Shown in pieces: positions 8,186 through 16,628 of a stretch of 36,693 nt of DNA. The position numbers and the translations under genes were made by a program. The stretch is from an uncultured Bacteroidales bacterium (GTDB lineage Bacteria > Bacteroidota > Bacteroidia > Bacteroidales > F082): the NCBI GenBank assembly GCA_946184615.1, contig CAMHFN010000021.1, positions 1 through 36,693 of the forward strand, in the 5' to 3' direction. Each line of letters opens with the position of its first letter. Position 1 is the stretch's first letter. Below the pieces are notes generated by a model. It was not told the origin of the DNA. It did no database searches and saw only the letters and a program-made list of their open reading frames with translations.

Positions 8186-8893
8186 ATGAAATACAAAAGA
8201 GTATTATTAAAGCTTAGCGGCGAAGCTCTGATGGGCAACCAACAATATGGCATCGACCCACAACGTTTGAACGATTACGCCGACGAAATCATTGAAGCCG
8301 CCAAGACGGGCGTGCAAATTGGCATTGTCATCGGAGGTGGAAACATCTTCCGCGGACTACAAGGTGCCTCTAAAGGGATGGACCGCATCCAAGGGGATTA
8401 CATGGGCATGCTGGCCACCGTCATCAACTCCATGGCCTTGCAATCGACCTTGCAAGGCAAAGGCCAAAAGGCCACCCTGCTCTCCGGCCTCTACATCGAC
8501 CGCATCGCCGATACCATGAGCTCCGCCAAAGCCATCCGCCTCCTTGAGGAAGGCCACATCGTGCTGATGGGTGCCGGCACAGGCAACCCTTTCTTCACCA
8601 CCGACACCGGCAGTGCCCTTCGCGCAGTGGAGATCAAAGCGGATGTCATCCTGAAAGGCACTCGTGTAGATGGCATCTACACCGCTGACCCCGAGAAAGA
8701 CCCCACTGCCACCAAATTTGACCACCTTACCTACGACGAAGCCTACGAACGCAACCTCAAGGTGATGGACATGACCGCCTTCACGCTCTGCAAGGAAAAC
8801 AACATGCCGATGTATGTGTTCGACATGAACACCAAGGGGAATTTGCTCAAGGTTCTCCAAGGGAAAGAGATTGGGACTTTGGTGACGAAATAA
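8186..8893 (+). CDS. pyrH: UMP kinase
   Basis: A 235-aa bacterial UMP kinase of the amino-acid-kinase fold, converting UMP to UDP with ATP in pyrimidine nucleotide synthesis. The N-terminal phosphate-binding segment LKLSGEALMG, the glycine loop GIVIGGGNIFRG, DYMGMLATVINS, and the acceptor segment GTGNPFFTTDTGSALRA are all present, as is the late DLNVMDMTA-type segment (here KVMDMTAFTLC). The length is normal. It sits between the OPT gene and a GT39-like gene; frr, its usual partner, is displaced to 10815. A short purine-rich repeat (8901-8917) follows the stop codon. Confidence 0.96.
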   Translation: MKYKRVLLKLSGEALMGNQQYGIDPQRLNDYADEIIEAAKTGVQIGIVIGGGNIFRGLQGASKGMDRIQGDYMGMLATVINSMALQSTLQGKGQKATLLSGLYIDRIADTMSSAKAIRLLEEGHIVLMGAGTGNPFFTTDTGSALRAVEIKADVILKGTRVDGIYTADPEKDPTATKFDHLTYDEAYERNLKVMDMTAFTLCKENNMPMYVFDMNTKGNLLKVLQGKEIGTLVTK

Positions 8894-8903
8894 GAAGACA
8901 GAA

Positions 8904-8917
8904 GTAAGAAGTAAGAA
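8904..8917 (+). repeat. 14-nt repeat before the GT39 start codon
   Basis: GTAAGAAGTAAGAA directly overlaps the ATG at 8917. The same 14 bases (minus strand 30629-30616) lie one base before the batD ATG at 30614. See findings. Confidence 0.7.
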
Positions 8918-10803
8918 TGGGGAGAAGGCATCATTTAAGGTCGGTACGAAACAAGACCAGCCGCAAGTTGGATTACATCCTTTTAGGTGTTATCCTGCTT
9001 GTGGCTGCGATACTGCGTTTGTGGAAACTAGGCCAAGTGCCCTTTATGCACGACGAGTTCAGTGCCTTGTTCCGCTTGCAATTCGACCACTTCCACGACC
9101 TCATCGAATACGGAATCAAAATAGACGGTCACCCCGCTGGAGTTCAGACGTTTCTATATCTTTGGACCAAGGTGGTAGGATGGAATGAGTTTTGGCTGAA
9201 GTTGCCCTTCGCCTTGATGGGCATCGGATCCGTCTTTTTGATCTATGTCGTTGGTCGACAATGGTTAAATAGAAAAGTAGGATTGCTGGCAGCCGCCTTC
9301 TTCGCCGTGAGTCAGTTCACCGTGTTCTACAGCCAAATCATCCGACCCTATTCGGCTGGGCTGTTCTTCGTGCTGTTCTTCACCTATTTTTGGAACAAGG
9401 TGCTTTTCGACACGAGAAAGACCTCTATCGGGAACTGCATCGGCTTTGCTGTGACAGCATGTCTGGCCGCCCTCGCTCACAACTTCTCCGCCGCACAGGC
9501 GGGATTGATTTTTTTGACGGGACTGTTCTTCCTCAAAAAAGAACGAAGCAAGGCCTACTGGTTCAGTGGAATCGGGGCGTTCATCCTTTATGCTCCCAAC
9601 CTCCCGATCTTCTACCATCAGACCTTTGTCAACGGTGGCATCGGAGGTTGGCTCGCCAAGCCTGAGAGCACTTTCCTCCTCGACTTTCTGCAATACACGA
9701 TGAACTATGCACCGCTCTTCATGTTCGCTGTGGGCATCCTCGTGGTGCTTCCTTTCATCTTGCAGAAACCCGAAAAGCGAAAACGCCCCATCCGTTGGGC
9801 CGCCATTGCTTGGTTCGTCATCATTTTCGCCTTGGCCTTCATCTATTCCCTGCTCCGCGAGCCCATCCTCCAATTCAGCACCCTCCTCTTTTGCTATCCC
9901 TTCCTCGTCCTCGTTGCTTTCTCCTTTTACAGGAACAATACCATGACGATGACCCAGACTGTTATCGCCGTGGCTGCCATCCTCTTTATCGGCACCAGCT
10001 CTCTCATCAATAACCGTCGACACTTCGACTTGATGTACCATCAAGGTTACGACCAAATCGCCAAGCGCATCCAACAGGATCATGACAACTTTAACGATAT
10101 CCGCTTCGCCACATTCACCTTGAACACCAAGATTCCAGAGTTCTACCAGTCTCAAATTAATGTCGCCCGACGCGCTATCTTCGATCAAGAGAACCACACG
10201 ACCACCGATTTTAGGCGATGGATCCATGATAACGACAGCCCAATGCTAGGCTTTGGCTGGACGGACTATCTCGATCCTTCCTGGGAGACCCAAGCCGTGG
10301 CCTACTACCCCTGGCAAATCCATAGCGACACTTGGTTCACCTCCAAGTACCTCACCCTCTCGAAAGATTCTGTTGCCGGCGCACACTATCTGCTATATCC
10401 CCTTGACGAACACCCCAGATACCTTTGGGGAGAAGAGTGGAGTAGCATACAATATATCTATGGTGATTCAATAAACGAAAAAACCGACCTTCTTGGCGTT
10501 ATTGCCACCATTCAGACCACCGATACCCTTCGCGACTGCGTACTTGTCATGGAAGTTCGCGATGCGGTCACCGACACCCTCATGGAATGGCACAGCAACA
10601 CCAACGAAAGTGGTACCCTATGGCCTGGCACCAACATCATGGCTTACGCCATCCGTTTCGACCCCGAGAAAAACCCAATTCACGGGAAAAAAATAAACAC
10701 TTTCCTTTGGAATAAACAAAAAGGCACGATGATTGTAACACGGCTCGACTACTATTACACCGTGTTCAACTCACGTCTCACTGGATTATACAAACCATTA
10801 TAA
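8917..10803 (+). CDS. GT39/PMT-like membrane glycosyltransferase
   Basis: A 628-aa multispanning protein resembling the GT-C fold ArnT/PMT (GT39) group that transfers sugars from polyprenyl-phosphate donors in the periplasm. After the first membrane helix (about 20-38) comes the extracytoplasmic loop with the acidic pair Asp46-Glu47 (MHDEFSA), expected to be catalytic, then DGHPAG in place of the usual H-P-P motif. About ten further membrane segments run to residue about 360, followed by a soluble periplasmic C-terminal domain (about 370-628) rich in Trp and Tyr. Acceptor and donor are unknown. The ATG at 8917 is at the very edge of a GTAAGAA repeat. The gene separates pyrH from frr, an unusual position. 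Only 11 nt separate it from frr, so it is probably co-transcribed. Confidence 0.8.
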   Translation: MGRRHHLRSVRNKTSRKLDYILLGVILLVAAILRLWKLGQVPFMHDEFSALFRLQFDHFHDLIEYGIKIDGHPAGVQTFLYLWTKVVGWNEFWLKLPFALMGIGSVFLIYVVGRQWLNRKVGLLAAAFFAVSQFTVFYSQIIRPYSAGLFFVLFFTYFWNKVLFDTRKTSIGNCIGFAVTACLAALAHNFSAAQAGLIFLTGLFFLKKERSKAYWFSGIGAFILYAPNLPIFYHQTFVNGGIGGWLAKPESTFLLDFLQYTMNYAPLFMFAVGILVVLPFILQKPEKRKRPIRWAAIAWFVIIFALAFIYSLLREPILQFSTLLFCYPFLVLVAFSFYRNNTMTMTQTVIAVAAILFIGTSSLINNRRHFDLMYHQGYDQIAKRIQQDHDNFNDIRFATFTLNTKIPEFYQSQINVARRAIFDQENHTTTDFRRWIHDNDSPMLGFGWTDYLDPSWETQAVAYYPWQIHSDTWFTSKYLTLSKDSVAGAHYLLYPLDEHPRYLWGEEWSSIQYIYGDSINEKTDLLGVIATIQTTDTLRDCVLVMEVRDAVTDTLMEWHSNTNESGTLWPGTNIMAYAIRFDPEKNPIHGKKINTFLWNKQKGTMIVTRLDYYYTVFNSRLTGLYKPL

Positions 10804-10814
10804 AACAACATACT

Positions 10815-11378
10815 ATGACAGACGAATCGCAATTTGTATTAGACGAAGCCACTGAGAGCATGGACAACACCATCAAGCACTTGGAGCACGAGTTCCAAGG
10901 CATCAGGGCGGGAAAAGCCAGTCCAGCCATGTTGAATGGCGTTATGGTTGAATACTACGGTACCACCGTCCCCATCGAGCAGACTGCCAACATCGGATGC
11001 CCCGATGCCCGCATGATCGTGGTGATTCCTTTCGACAAGAGCGCACTCAACAACATCGCCAAGGCGATCCTAAACGCTAACCTGGGATTCAACCCAATGA
11101 ACAACGGTGAATTACTCCGAATCTCCGTACCCCCATTGACCGAGGAACGTCGTCGCGAGCTGGTGAAACGCACCAAGACCGTCGCCGAAGATGCCAAGGT
11201 AGGCATCCGCAACATCCGCCGCAGCGCCAACGACGAAGCCAAGAAACTTGAGAAAGACACCATCTCTGAAGACGAATCCAAGCTTCTTCAAGAAGAAATT
11301 CAGAAACTCACCGACAAGTACATCAAAAAAATTGATGAGCTGACGGAACTCAAGTCCAAGGACATTCTCACTGTTTAA
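10815..11378 (+). CDS. frr: Ribosome recycling factor
   Basis: A 187-aa protein of normal length for RRF, which with EF-G splits the post-termination ribosome. The signature segments are present: FQGIRAGKASPAMLNGVMVEYYG near residues 30-52, DARMIVVIPFDKS, NNGELLRISVPPLTEERRREL, and the C-terminal helix ending in DELTELKSKDILTV. It lies 11 nt downstream of the glycosyltransferase gene and is the last gene of the plus-strand run. A long hairpin at 11382-11437 separates it from the convergent ddl. Confidence 0.97.
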   Translation: MTDESQFVLDEATESMDNTIKHLEHEFQGIRAGKASPAMLNGVMVEYYGTTVPIEQTANIGCPDARMIVVIPFDKSALNNIAKAILNANLGFNPMNNGELLRISVPPLTEERRRELVKRTKTVAEDAKVGIRNIRRSANDEAKKLEKDTISEDESKLLQEEIQKLTDKYIKKIDELTELKSKDILTV

Positions 11379-11381
11379 TTT

Positions 11382-11437
11382 AGAATTAAGAATTTAGAGG
11401 GCTTTGACGCATTCGCTCCCTCTAAATTCTAAATTCT
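11382..11437. terminator. Long bidirectional hairpin between frr and ddl
   Basis: 11382-11401 pairs with 11418-11437 in 19 of 20 positions (one A-A mismatch), with a 16-nt loop. It begins four bases after the frr stop and ends on the ddl stop codon, so it can terminate both convergent transcripts. The left arm contains an 18-nt sequence repeated exactly at 36149-36166. Confidence 0.7.
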
Positions 11438-12414
11438 TATTTATTCAGGGCTTCCTCAATTGCCATCCCAAACAGTTGTTCCAGTGACAATCCGAAGCAG
11501 CGTGCCTGGGCGGGGATGATACTGGCTTCTGACATACCAGGGACGATGTTTGCTTCGATGAAGTAGGCACCTTCCTTGCTGACGATGTAGTCCATACGGA
11601 CAAAGCCTTTACACTCCAACTTTTCATAGAGCATCGCCGTAGTCGCCTTGAGTTCGATTTCGATTTCCTCGTCCACTTGAGCAGGTGTTACTTCGTCGCA
11701 TTTGCCCGCCGTGTATTTGGCTTCGTAATCGAAAAACTCATTCTTGCTGCATATCTCAGTGAGCGGGAACACCATCATCTTGCCTTGATAGCACATGGCA
11801 CCACACCCAAACTCACGCCCATCAACAAACTTCTCGCACATCACCTGTCGGCCAGCAGCCCTTGCCGTAAAAATGGCAGGGACAAGTTCTTCTGCTGTCT
11901 TCACCTTGGTCACCCCCACACTGGAACCGTTGCAGGTAGGCTTGACAAACATCGGCAGCCCTATTTGCTTGATGATTTCATCGGCATCATATTTTTCACC
12001 CTCATTGATAAGCACCGAAGGGGCTACCTTGACACCGTAAGAGGCCACCAGACGCTTGCAGAAATCTTTATGGAAGGTAAGGGCACAGGTAGTCAGAGGT
12101 GACGAGGTGCAGGGGATACCCAACAACTCCAAATAACCCGAAAGCGGGCCATTCTCGCCAGGCTCACCATGAACCGCATTGAAGGCTACATCGAACTTCG
12201 TCTTGTGTCCACCTACTGAGATGGAAAAATCGTTCTTGTCGACGTCCACCCGGGTCCCGTCTTTCAAGAGTCCGTACCATCCTTTTTTCGAGACTACAAT
12301 AATCTTGGAGTTATACAGTTCAGGATTCAAGTTGTTTTTTACCACCTGAGCGCTCTTGACGGATATCTCAAATTCACCAGAATCTCCGCCACAAACTATC
12401 GCGACATTCTTCAT
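11437..12414 (-). CDS. ddl: D-alanine--D-alanine ligase
   Basis: A 325-aa ATP-grasp enzyme making the D-Ala-D-Ala dipeptide for peptidoglycan precursors in the cytoplasm. Visible landmarks are the N-terminal CGGDSGEFEISVKSA loop, AVHGEPGENGPLSGYLELLGIPCTSS, the ATP-binding MFVKPTCNGSSVGVTKV, CEKFVDGREFGCG, and the late metal-binding part FVRMDYIVSKEGAYFIEANIVPGMSEAS. The N-E-x-N-x-x-P-G-M-type motif appears here as IEANIVPGMS, the usual family form being E-(I/V/A)-N-T-x-P-G. The length is typical. The gene is divergent from the PASTA-protein gene (40-bp gap) and convergent with frr. Confidence 0.95.
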   Translation of the reverse strand: MKNVAIVCGGDSGEFEISVKSAQVVKNNLNPELYNSKIIVVSKKGWYGLLKDGTRVDVDKNDFSISVGGHKTKFDVAFNAVHGEPGENGPLSGYLELLGIPCTSSPLTTCALTFHKDFCKRLVASYGVKVAPSVLINEGEKYDADEIIKQIGLPMFVKPTCNGSSVGVTKVKTAEELVPAIFTARAAGRQVMCEKFVDGREFGCGAMCYQGKMMVFPLTEICSKNEFFDYEAKYTAGKCDEVTPAQVDEEIEIELKATTAMLYEKLECKGFVRMDYIVSKEGAYFIEANIVPGMSEASIIPAQARCFGLSLEQLFGMAIEEALNK

Positions 12415-12429
12415 ATTTGAAAATTTTAT

Positions 12430-12437
12430 TAAATTTG
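12430..12437 (+). promoter_or_regulatory. Probable -7 element for the PASTA gene
   Basis: TAAATTTG matches TAnnTTTG within the 40-bp gap between ddl and the PASTA gene, 18 nt before the ATG at 12455. A leader of about 10 nt is implied. No convincing -33 box is visible. Confidence 0.4.
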
Positions 12438-12454
12438 CCGCTAAATTACTAAAT

Positions 12455-13366
12455 ATGGGAAAACTATCGTTTCTAAAACAAAAGAAATTCTATATTCATC
12501 TTTTGATTATTATCATCCTGTGTTTCATCATCTTATGGCTTACCATCAAGATGTTGGGTGTTTACACTAGACACGGAAAGGTTTATTCCATGCCCGATTT
12601 CAGAGGGATGACTACCGAGGAAGTGGAGCAAGCCTACAGTAAAGATTACCATTTTATCCTCATCGACAGCATCTATTCGAAGACCGAACAGCCCGGTTCC
12701 ATTGTCCAGCAAGACCCCTTGCCCGGCTCGAAGGTGAAACGTGGGCGCAACGTATATTACATCATCGTGGCGAAGACCCCCGAAAAGACCACGATGCCCA
12801 ACTTGAACAACCTATCGCTACGTCAAGCACTCGTGCTGCTTGAGTCGAGCGGCCTCGTGGTGAAAGAATTGGTTTACATTGACCATTTTGCGCGAAACGC
12901 CATCTGCGAACAACGCTACAACGGACAAGTCATCAAACCTGGCACGGAACTATACAAGGGGAGTCCCATCACGTTGTATGTGGGTTTCGGCACAGAACGC
13001 CGGAATGCCAAATTGCCTTCATTGTATGGCACCTCTGCTGAATCGGTTCAACGCACGCTTAACATGGCGGGTCTCAACCTCGGCAACGAAGTCTACGAGG
13101 ACCACGACAGCATCCAATATATGAAGGTGTCGCGCATGGATCCTCCCTATAGCAAGGGCAGCGTAAGACCTGGCACCTTCGTCAACGTATGGTACAAATC
13201 GAGCCGCAACTTCAACTTTGAAAAGGAAAAAGACAAAGCCATGCGTGAAGACTCCACCCTGTATGCCGCTGAAAATCCTGTCACCATCGACACCACTGCA
13301 ACCACCACATCAAACGACACTATAGTCAACGAAGAGAATGAAGAGAACTATGAAGACGATTTTTAA
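12455..13366 (+). CDS. Membrane-anchored PASTA-domain protein
   Basis: A 303-aa protein: short basic N-terminus, one membrane helix (about 13-34), then three PASTA repeats outside the membrane at about 44-107, 113-178 and 186-250, and an acidic, Thr/Asn/Glu-rich tail. Each repeat shows the PASTA pattern (MPDFRGMTTEEVEQ, MPNLNNLSLRQALVLLESSGL, LPSLYGTSAESVQRTLNMAGL). PASTA domains bind peptidoglycan fragments or cell-wall enzymes. No kinase or transpeptidase domain is attached, so this is a stand-alone type like those in other Bacteroidota. The frame is open further upstream, but those starts fall inside the opposite-strand ddl gene and precede the probable promoter, so the ATG at 12455 is used. 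It overlaps the T9SS gene that follows and is divergent from ddl, both pointing to cell-wall work. Confidence 0.88.
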   Translation: MGKLSFLKQKKFYIHLLIIIILCFIILWLTIKMLGVYTRHGKVYSMPDFRGMTTEEVEQAYSKDYHFILIDSIYSKTEQPGSIVQQDPLPGSKVKRGRNVYYIIVAKTPEKTTMPNLNNLSLRQALVLLESSGLVVKELVYIDHFARNAICEQRYNGQVIKPGTELYKGSPITLYVGFGTERRNAKLPSLYGTSAESVQRTLNMAGLNLGNEVYEDHDSIQYMKVSRMDPPYSKGSVRPGTFVNVWYKSSRNFNFEKEKDKAMREDSTLYAAENPVTIDTTATTTSNDTIVNEENEENYEDDF

Positions 13367-15215
13367 ACTTACGGTATGGGCTTTGCTTTTCATTGCCCCC
13401 GCTTCAGTCACTGCACAGGAAATCCTCACCGGATTCAACCATAACGTCACCCCTCCCACCAAGTCCCGCGAAGCAACCACTCTGACGCTACCTTTCTACG
13501 ATGACTTCTCTGCGTCAAGGATTTACCCCGACAGCACCCTATGGGCGGACTTCAACGTTTATGTCAATGCCGGTTTTCCTCTCAACACCATCACTCACAA
13601 CGGTGCCACTTTTGATGTTCTCGATGCTCAAGGGCGTGTTTACGACTATGCCATCAGCAACCCCTTTGTCGCCGAACACCTTACCTCAAACGTCATCCGT
13701 CTCGACTCTGTGTTTGAGCCCACTCCCAAGGCTTTAAGCCCTGCCGACTCGCTCTACCTCAGTTTCTTCTACCAGCCCCAAGGCAATGGCAACGCCCCCG
13801 AGACCCACGACTCCCTGGTGCTGGAATTCGGTGTGGTCAACGAGCTCGACACCTTGTGGCGCCATGTATGGAGCACTCCGGGCATGACGCTCGCACAATT
13901 CCTTGCCGAAAACGACAGCAGCTATTTCAAACAAGTCATGGTTCCAATTACCGACACGGCTTTCTTCACTCCAAATTTCTGCTTCCGTTTCTACAACTAT
14001 GCCAGCATCGTCGGGCAGTCGCAACCCTCCAGCCGCGGTAACGAAGACAACTGGAACATCGATGTCGTTTACCTCAATTACGGCAGAAGCCTTGCCGATC
14101 CTTCCTATCCCAAGGTCAGCCTCACCGGGGAGATTCCCTCTTTCCTCAACCGCTACCGCGTCATGCCCTACAAGCACTATCGCGCCAATCCCACAGCCCA
14201 TATTGCTGAGAAATATGCACTGCACATCACCAACCTCGACAACCAGTCACACCAACTGAAACACTGTTATTTTGTCGACCAGGTAGAAGGCGACCAGCAT
14301 TATCATTACACCAGCCACGGTACCATCGCCGCCGGACCCATGAGCTACTGCCAACCCGACACCTCCATTGTCGCACAGCTGTTTGCCTTGGACTACAACC
14401 GCGACTCCGCCTCTTTTGTCATCCGCCATTATCTCAGCGACTCCACATGCAATCCTCCCTTGGTCGACTCCATGGTCTACACCCAGGGATTCTACAACTA
14501 CTTCGCCTACGATAACGGCATCCCCGAAATGGGTTTTGGTGTGGAGCCATCCCCAGGAGGTAGCTTCGCTGTGAAATACGAGCTCTCCGAACTCGATACC
14601 CTACGCGGTGTTCAGATCCTCTTCAACCACACCCTCAACGATGCCAACAACCAATATTTCGACATCGTGGTGTGGAAGGACAACAACGGCAAACCTGGCG
14701 ATGAAGTGTATCGCCTCACCAACCGAAGACCAATATGGGGAGACCAACTGTACCAATTCGCTTACTATCGGTTCGACCAACGCATCCGTCTCAACGGGGT
14801 TTTCTACATCGGCATCGTGCAGCAAGGCAGCGGACTTCTTAACGTCGGCTTCGATCCATCGAAAGATTACTCGCCATATAACTTCATTAATGTCACCGGT
14901 TCATGGCAACAGAGCAGCAAGCGCGGCGCTATCATGATACGCCCCGTGGTAGGTGCTGGATATTTCATCGGCCTTGATGAAAGCCAAGACGCTGAAGTTT
15001 CCGTTTATCCCATCCCCGCCTCCACCACCCTCCATATCGAAGGAGTAAAGAACGGGGTCAGCCTCACCCTTTACGACCTTACCGGACGACGCATTATGGA
15101 ACGCTCCTTCACTGACGAGATTCCTGTGAGCCAACTCCAAGACGGTCTCTATTTCCTCAACATCACCACTGCCGATGGTATCGTCATCAGCAAGAAAATC
15201 ATCGTCAAGCCATGA
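13338..15215 (+). CDS. Secreted protein with T9SS type A sorting domain
   Basis: A 625-aa exported protein. The N-terminus is a signal peptide (TIFKLTVWALLFIAPASVTAQ). The C-terminal ~75 residues are a type A T9SS sorting domain, with VSVYPIPAST, then LTLYDLTGRRI, then LQDGLYFLNI and a final K-K-I-I-V-K-P; this targets the protein through the outer membrane. The body is beta-rich and aromatic, with segments such as LTLPFYDDFS and YDNGIPEMGFGV; I see no catalytic motif. The start is uncertain: ATG 13338 overlaps the PASTA gene by 29 nt, ATG 13350 by 17 nt, and both give a signal peptide. The stop overlaps the RluD-type gene as ATGA. Its place between PASTA and a pseudouridine synthase suggests an old conserved cluster; its function is unknown. 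Confidence 0.87.
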   Translation: MKRTMKTIFKLTVWALLFIAPASVTAQEILTGFNHNVTPPTKSREATTLTLPFYDDFSASRIYPDSTLWADFNVYVNAGFPLNTITHNGATFDVLDAQGRVYDYAISNPFVAEHLTSNVIRLDSVFEPTPKALSPADSLYLSFFYQPQGNGNAPETHDSLVLEFGVVNELDTLWRHVWSTPGMTLAQFLAENDSSYFKQVMVPITDTAFFTPNFCFRFYNYASIVGQSQPSSRGNEDNWNIDVVYLNYGRSLADPSYPKVSLTGEIPSFLNRYRVMPYKHYRANPTAHIAEKYALHITNLDNQSHQLKHCYFVDQVEGDQHYHYTSHGTIAAGPMSYCQPDTSIVAQLFALDYNRDSASFVIRHYLSDSTCNPPLVDSMVYTQGFYNYFAYDNGIPEMGFGVEPSPGGSFAVKYELSELDTLRGVQILFNHTLNDANNQYFDIVVWKDNNGKPGDEVYRLTNRRPIWGDQLYQFAYYRFDQRIRLNGVFYIGIVQQGSGLLNVGFDPSKDYSPYNFINVTGSWQQSSKRGAIMIRPVVGAGYFIGLDESQDAEVSVYPIPASTTLHIEGVKNGVSLTLYDLTGRRIMERSFTDEIPVSQLQDGLYFLNITTADGIVISKKIIVKP

Positions 15216-16273
15216 GCGAAGACCTTCTCGACGACATCCTGGAAAACGAGACCACCGAAGAAGAGAGCGGTGAGCTTTATGAGCATATCCGCATCGTGGT
15301 TGACAAGGGTCAAGCCCAAGAACGTATCGACACATTCCTGACCAACCACATCCCGAACATCTCCCGTAACCGAGTGCAGAACGCTGCCAAGGCAGGCAAC
15401 ATCTTGGTGAATGACAAGGCCGTGAAGCAAAACTACAAGGTGAAACCCTGCGATGTCATTTCCATCGTGTTCAGCTATCCTCCGCGCGAAGTCCATATCA
15501 CCCCTCAGGAGATTCCCTTGAACATTGTTTATGAAGATGCCGACCTCATCGTGATTAACAAACAAGCAGGGCTGGTGGTCCATCCCGGCCACGGCAACTT
15601 CGAGGGCACCTTGCTTCACGGATTGGCTTGGCATTTCCAAGAGACCCACCAAGATGTGGAAAACCAATTTGGATATTTGGTGCACCGGATTGACAAAGAC
15701 ACTACCGGTTTGATGATCGTGGCCAAAAACGAGACTGCCCAAGCCATCCTCGCCCATCAGTTTTTCGAACACACCATCCACCGTCGTTACAACGCCTTGG
15801 TATGGGGCGATTTTGACGAAAACGAAGGCACTATCGAAGGCAATATCGGACGCAGTGCCAACGACCGCCGCAAGATGGCGGTCTACCCCAACGGTGACCA
15901 CGGCAAAGAGGCTGTCACCCATTGGAAAGTATTGGAACGCTTTGGTTATGTGACTCTTAACGAATACCGATTAGAGACAGGCCGCACTCACCAGATTCGC
16001 GTCCACTCCCAATACATCGGACATCCTCTTTTCAACGATGCCGTATATGGCGGCGACCAAATCCTAAAAGGCACCACGTTCTCAAAATACCGTCAGTTTA
16101 TCGACAACTGTTTCAAGCTCATCCCCCGCCACGCCCTTCATGCCAAAGAGCTGGGATTCATTCATCCAACCACCAAAAAAGAAATGCTGTTCACCTCTGA
16201 ATTACCAGAGGACATGACCGCGGTGTTAGAGAAATGGAGAAGATACATCAGCTCCAATCTCTCGACCGAATAA
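15212..16273 (+). CDS. RluA/RluD family pseudouridine synthase
   Basis: A 353-aa enzyme converting specific uridines of rRNA (RluD type: helix 69 of 23S) to pseudouridine. An acidic N-terminal extension (1-25) is followed by an S4 RNA-binding domain (about 35-95: ERIDTFLTNHIPNISRNRVQ) and the catalytic domain with the active-site Asp161 in HRIDKDTTGL. The downstream LETGRTHQIRVH segment and HALHAKELGFIHP near the end are also typical. The start codon overlaps the T9SS gene stop (ATGA), so translation is probably coupled. The exact target uridines cannot be assigned; RluD is the best guess from the conserved sequence. It converges on the MerR gene with a 7-nt gap. Confidence 0.93.
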   Translation: MSEDLLDDILENETTEEESGELYEHIRIVVDKGQAQERIDTFLTNHIPNISRNRVQNAAKAGNILVNDKAVKQNYKVKPCDVISIVFSYPPREVHITPQEIPLNIVYEDADLIVINKQAGLVVHPGHGNFEGTLLHGLAWHFQETHQDVENQFGYLVHRIDKDTTGLMIVAKNETAQAILAHQFFEHTIHRRYNALVWGDFDENEGTIEGNIGRSANDRRKMAVYPNGDHGKEAVTHWKVLERFGYVTLNEYRLETGRTHQIRVHSQYIGHPLFNDAVYGGDQILKGTTFSKYRQFIDNCFKLIPRHALHAKELGFIHPTTKKEMLFTSELPEDMTAVLEKWRRYISSNLSTE

Positions 16274-16280
16274 CACAGCG

Positions 16281-16625
16281 TTAAGACCCCTTTCGGGAAG
16301 CCAATTCCTTATCGAGATCCAGCAAGAAATTCCGCGTCTTGTCAAGCGTTTCGAGCAACAGTACTCGCTCCTCATATTCTGAGAACTTCTCCTTAAGAGC
16401 TTGTTTGGCTCCGGCCAACGTGTAGCCTTTCACCTTGGTGAGGTGATAGATCATGTGAACGTAACGCACGTCACGTTGGGTGAACAGCCGGTTGCCTTTT
16501 TTGTTTTTGCGGGGACGCAGCACATCGAACTCGTTTTCCCAATAACGGATCATCGAAGTGTTCACACCAAACATCTTGGCCACTTCGCCAATGCTGTAAT
16601 AATACTTGCCTGTGTTCTCTTCCAT
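16281..16625 (-). CDS. MerR family transcriptional regulator
   Basis: A 114-aa small MerR-type protein. Residues 8-75 are the winged helix-turn-helix: YYSIGEVAKMFGVNTSMIRYWENEF, then LRPRKNKKGNRLFTQRDV. A short coiled-coil dimerisation helix follows. There is no C-terminal ligand domain and no metal-binding Cys cluster, so the effector is unknown. It starts 3 nt downstream of the stop of the M23 peptidase gene and must be in its operon. Such compact MerR proteins next to an M23 peptidase are familiar in Bacteroidota, and a cell-envelope role is a reasonable guess. Confidence 0.88.
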   Translation of the reverse strand: MEENTGKYYYSIGEVAKMFGVNTSMIRYWENEFDVLRPRKNKKGNRLFTQRDVRYVHMIYHLTKVKGYTLAGAKQALKEKFSEYEERVLLLETLDKTRNFLLDLDKELASRKGS

Positions 16626-16628
16626 AGC

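Noticed and set aside
9265..10227. A 320-codon frame antisense to the GT39 gene
   Set aside because: Shadow of a hydrophobic gene, giving a Glu/Asp-rich peptide with no family features.
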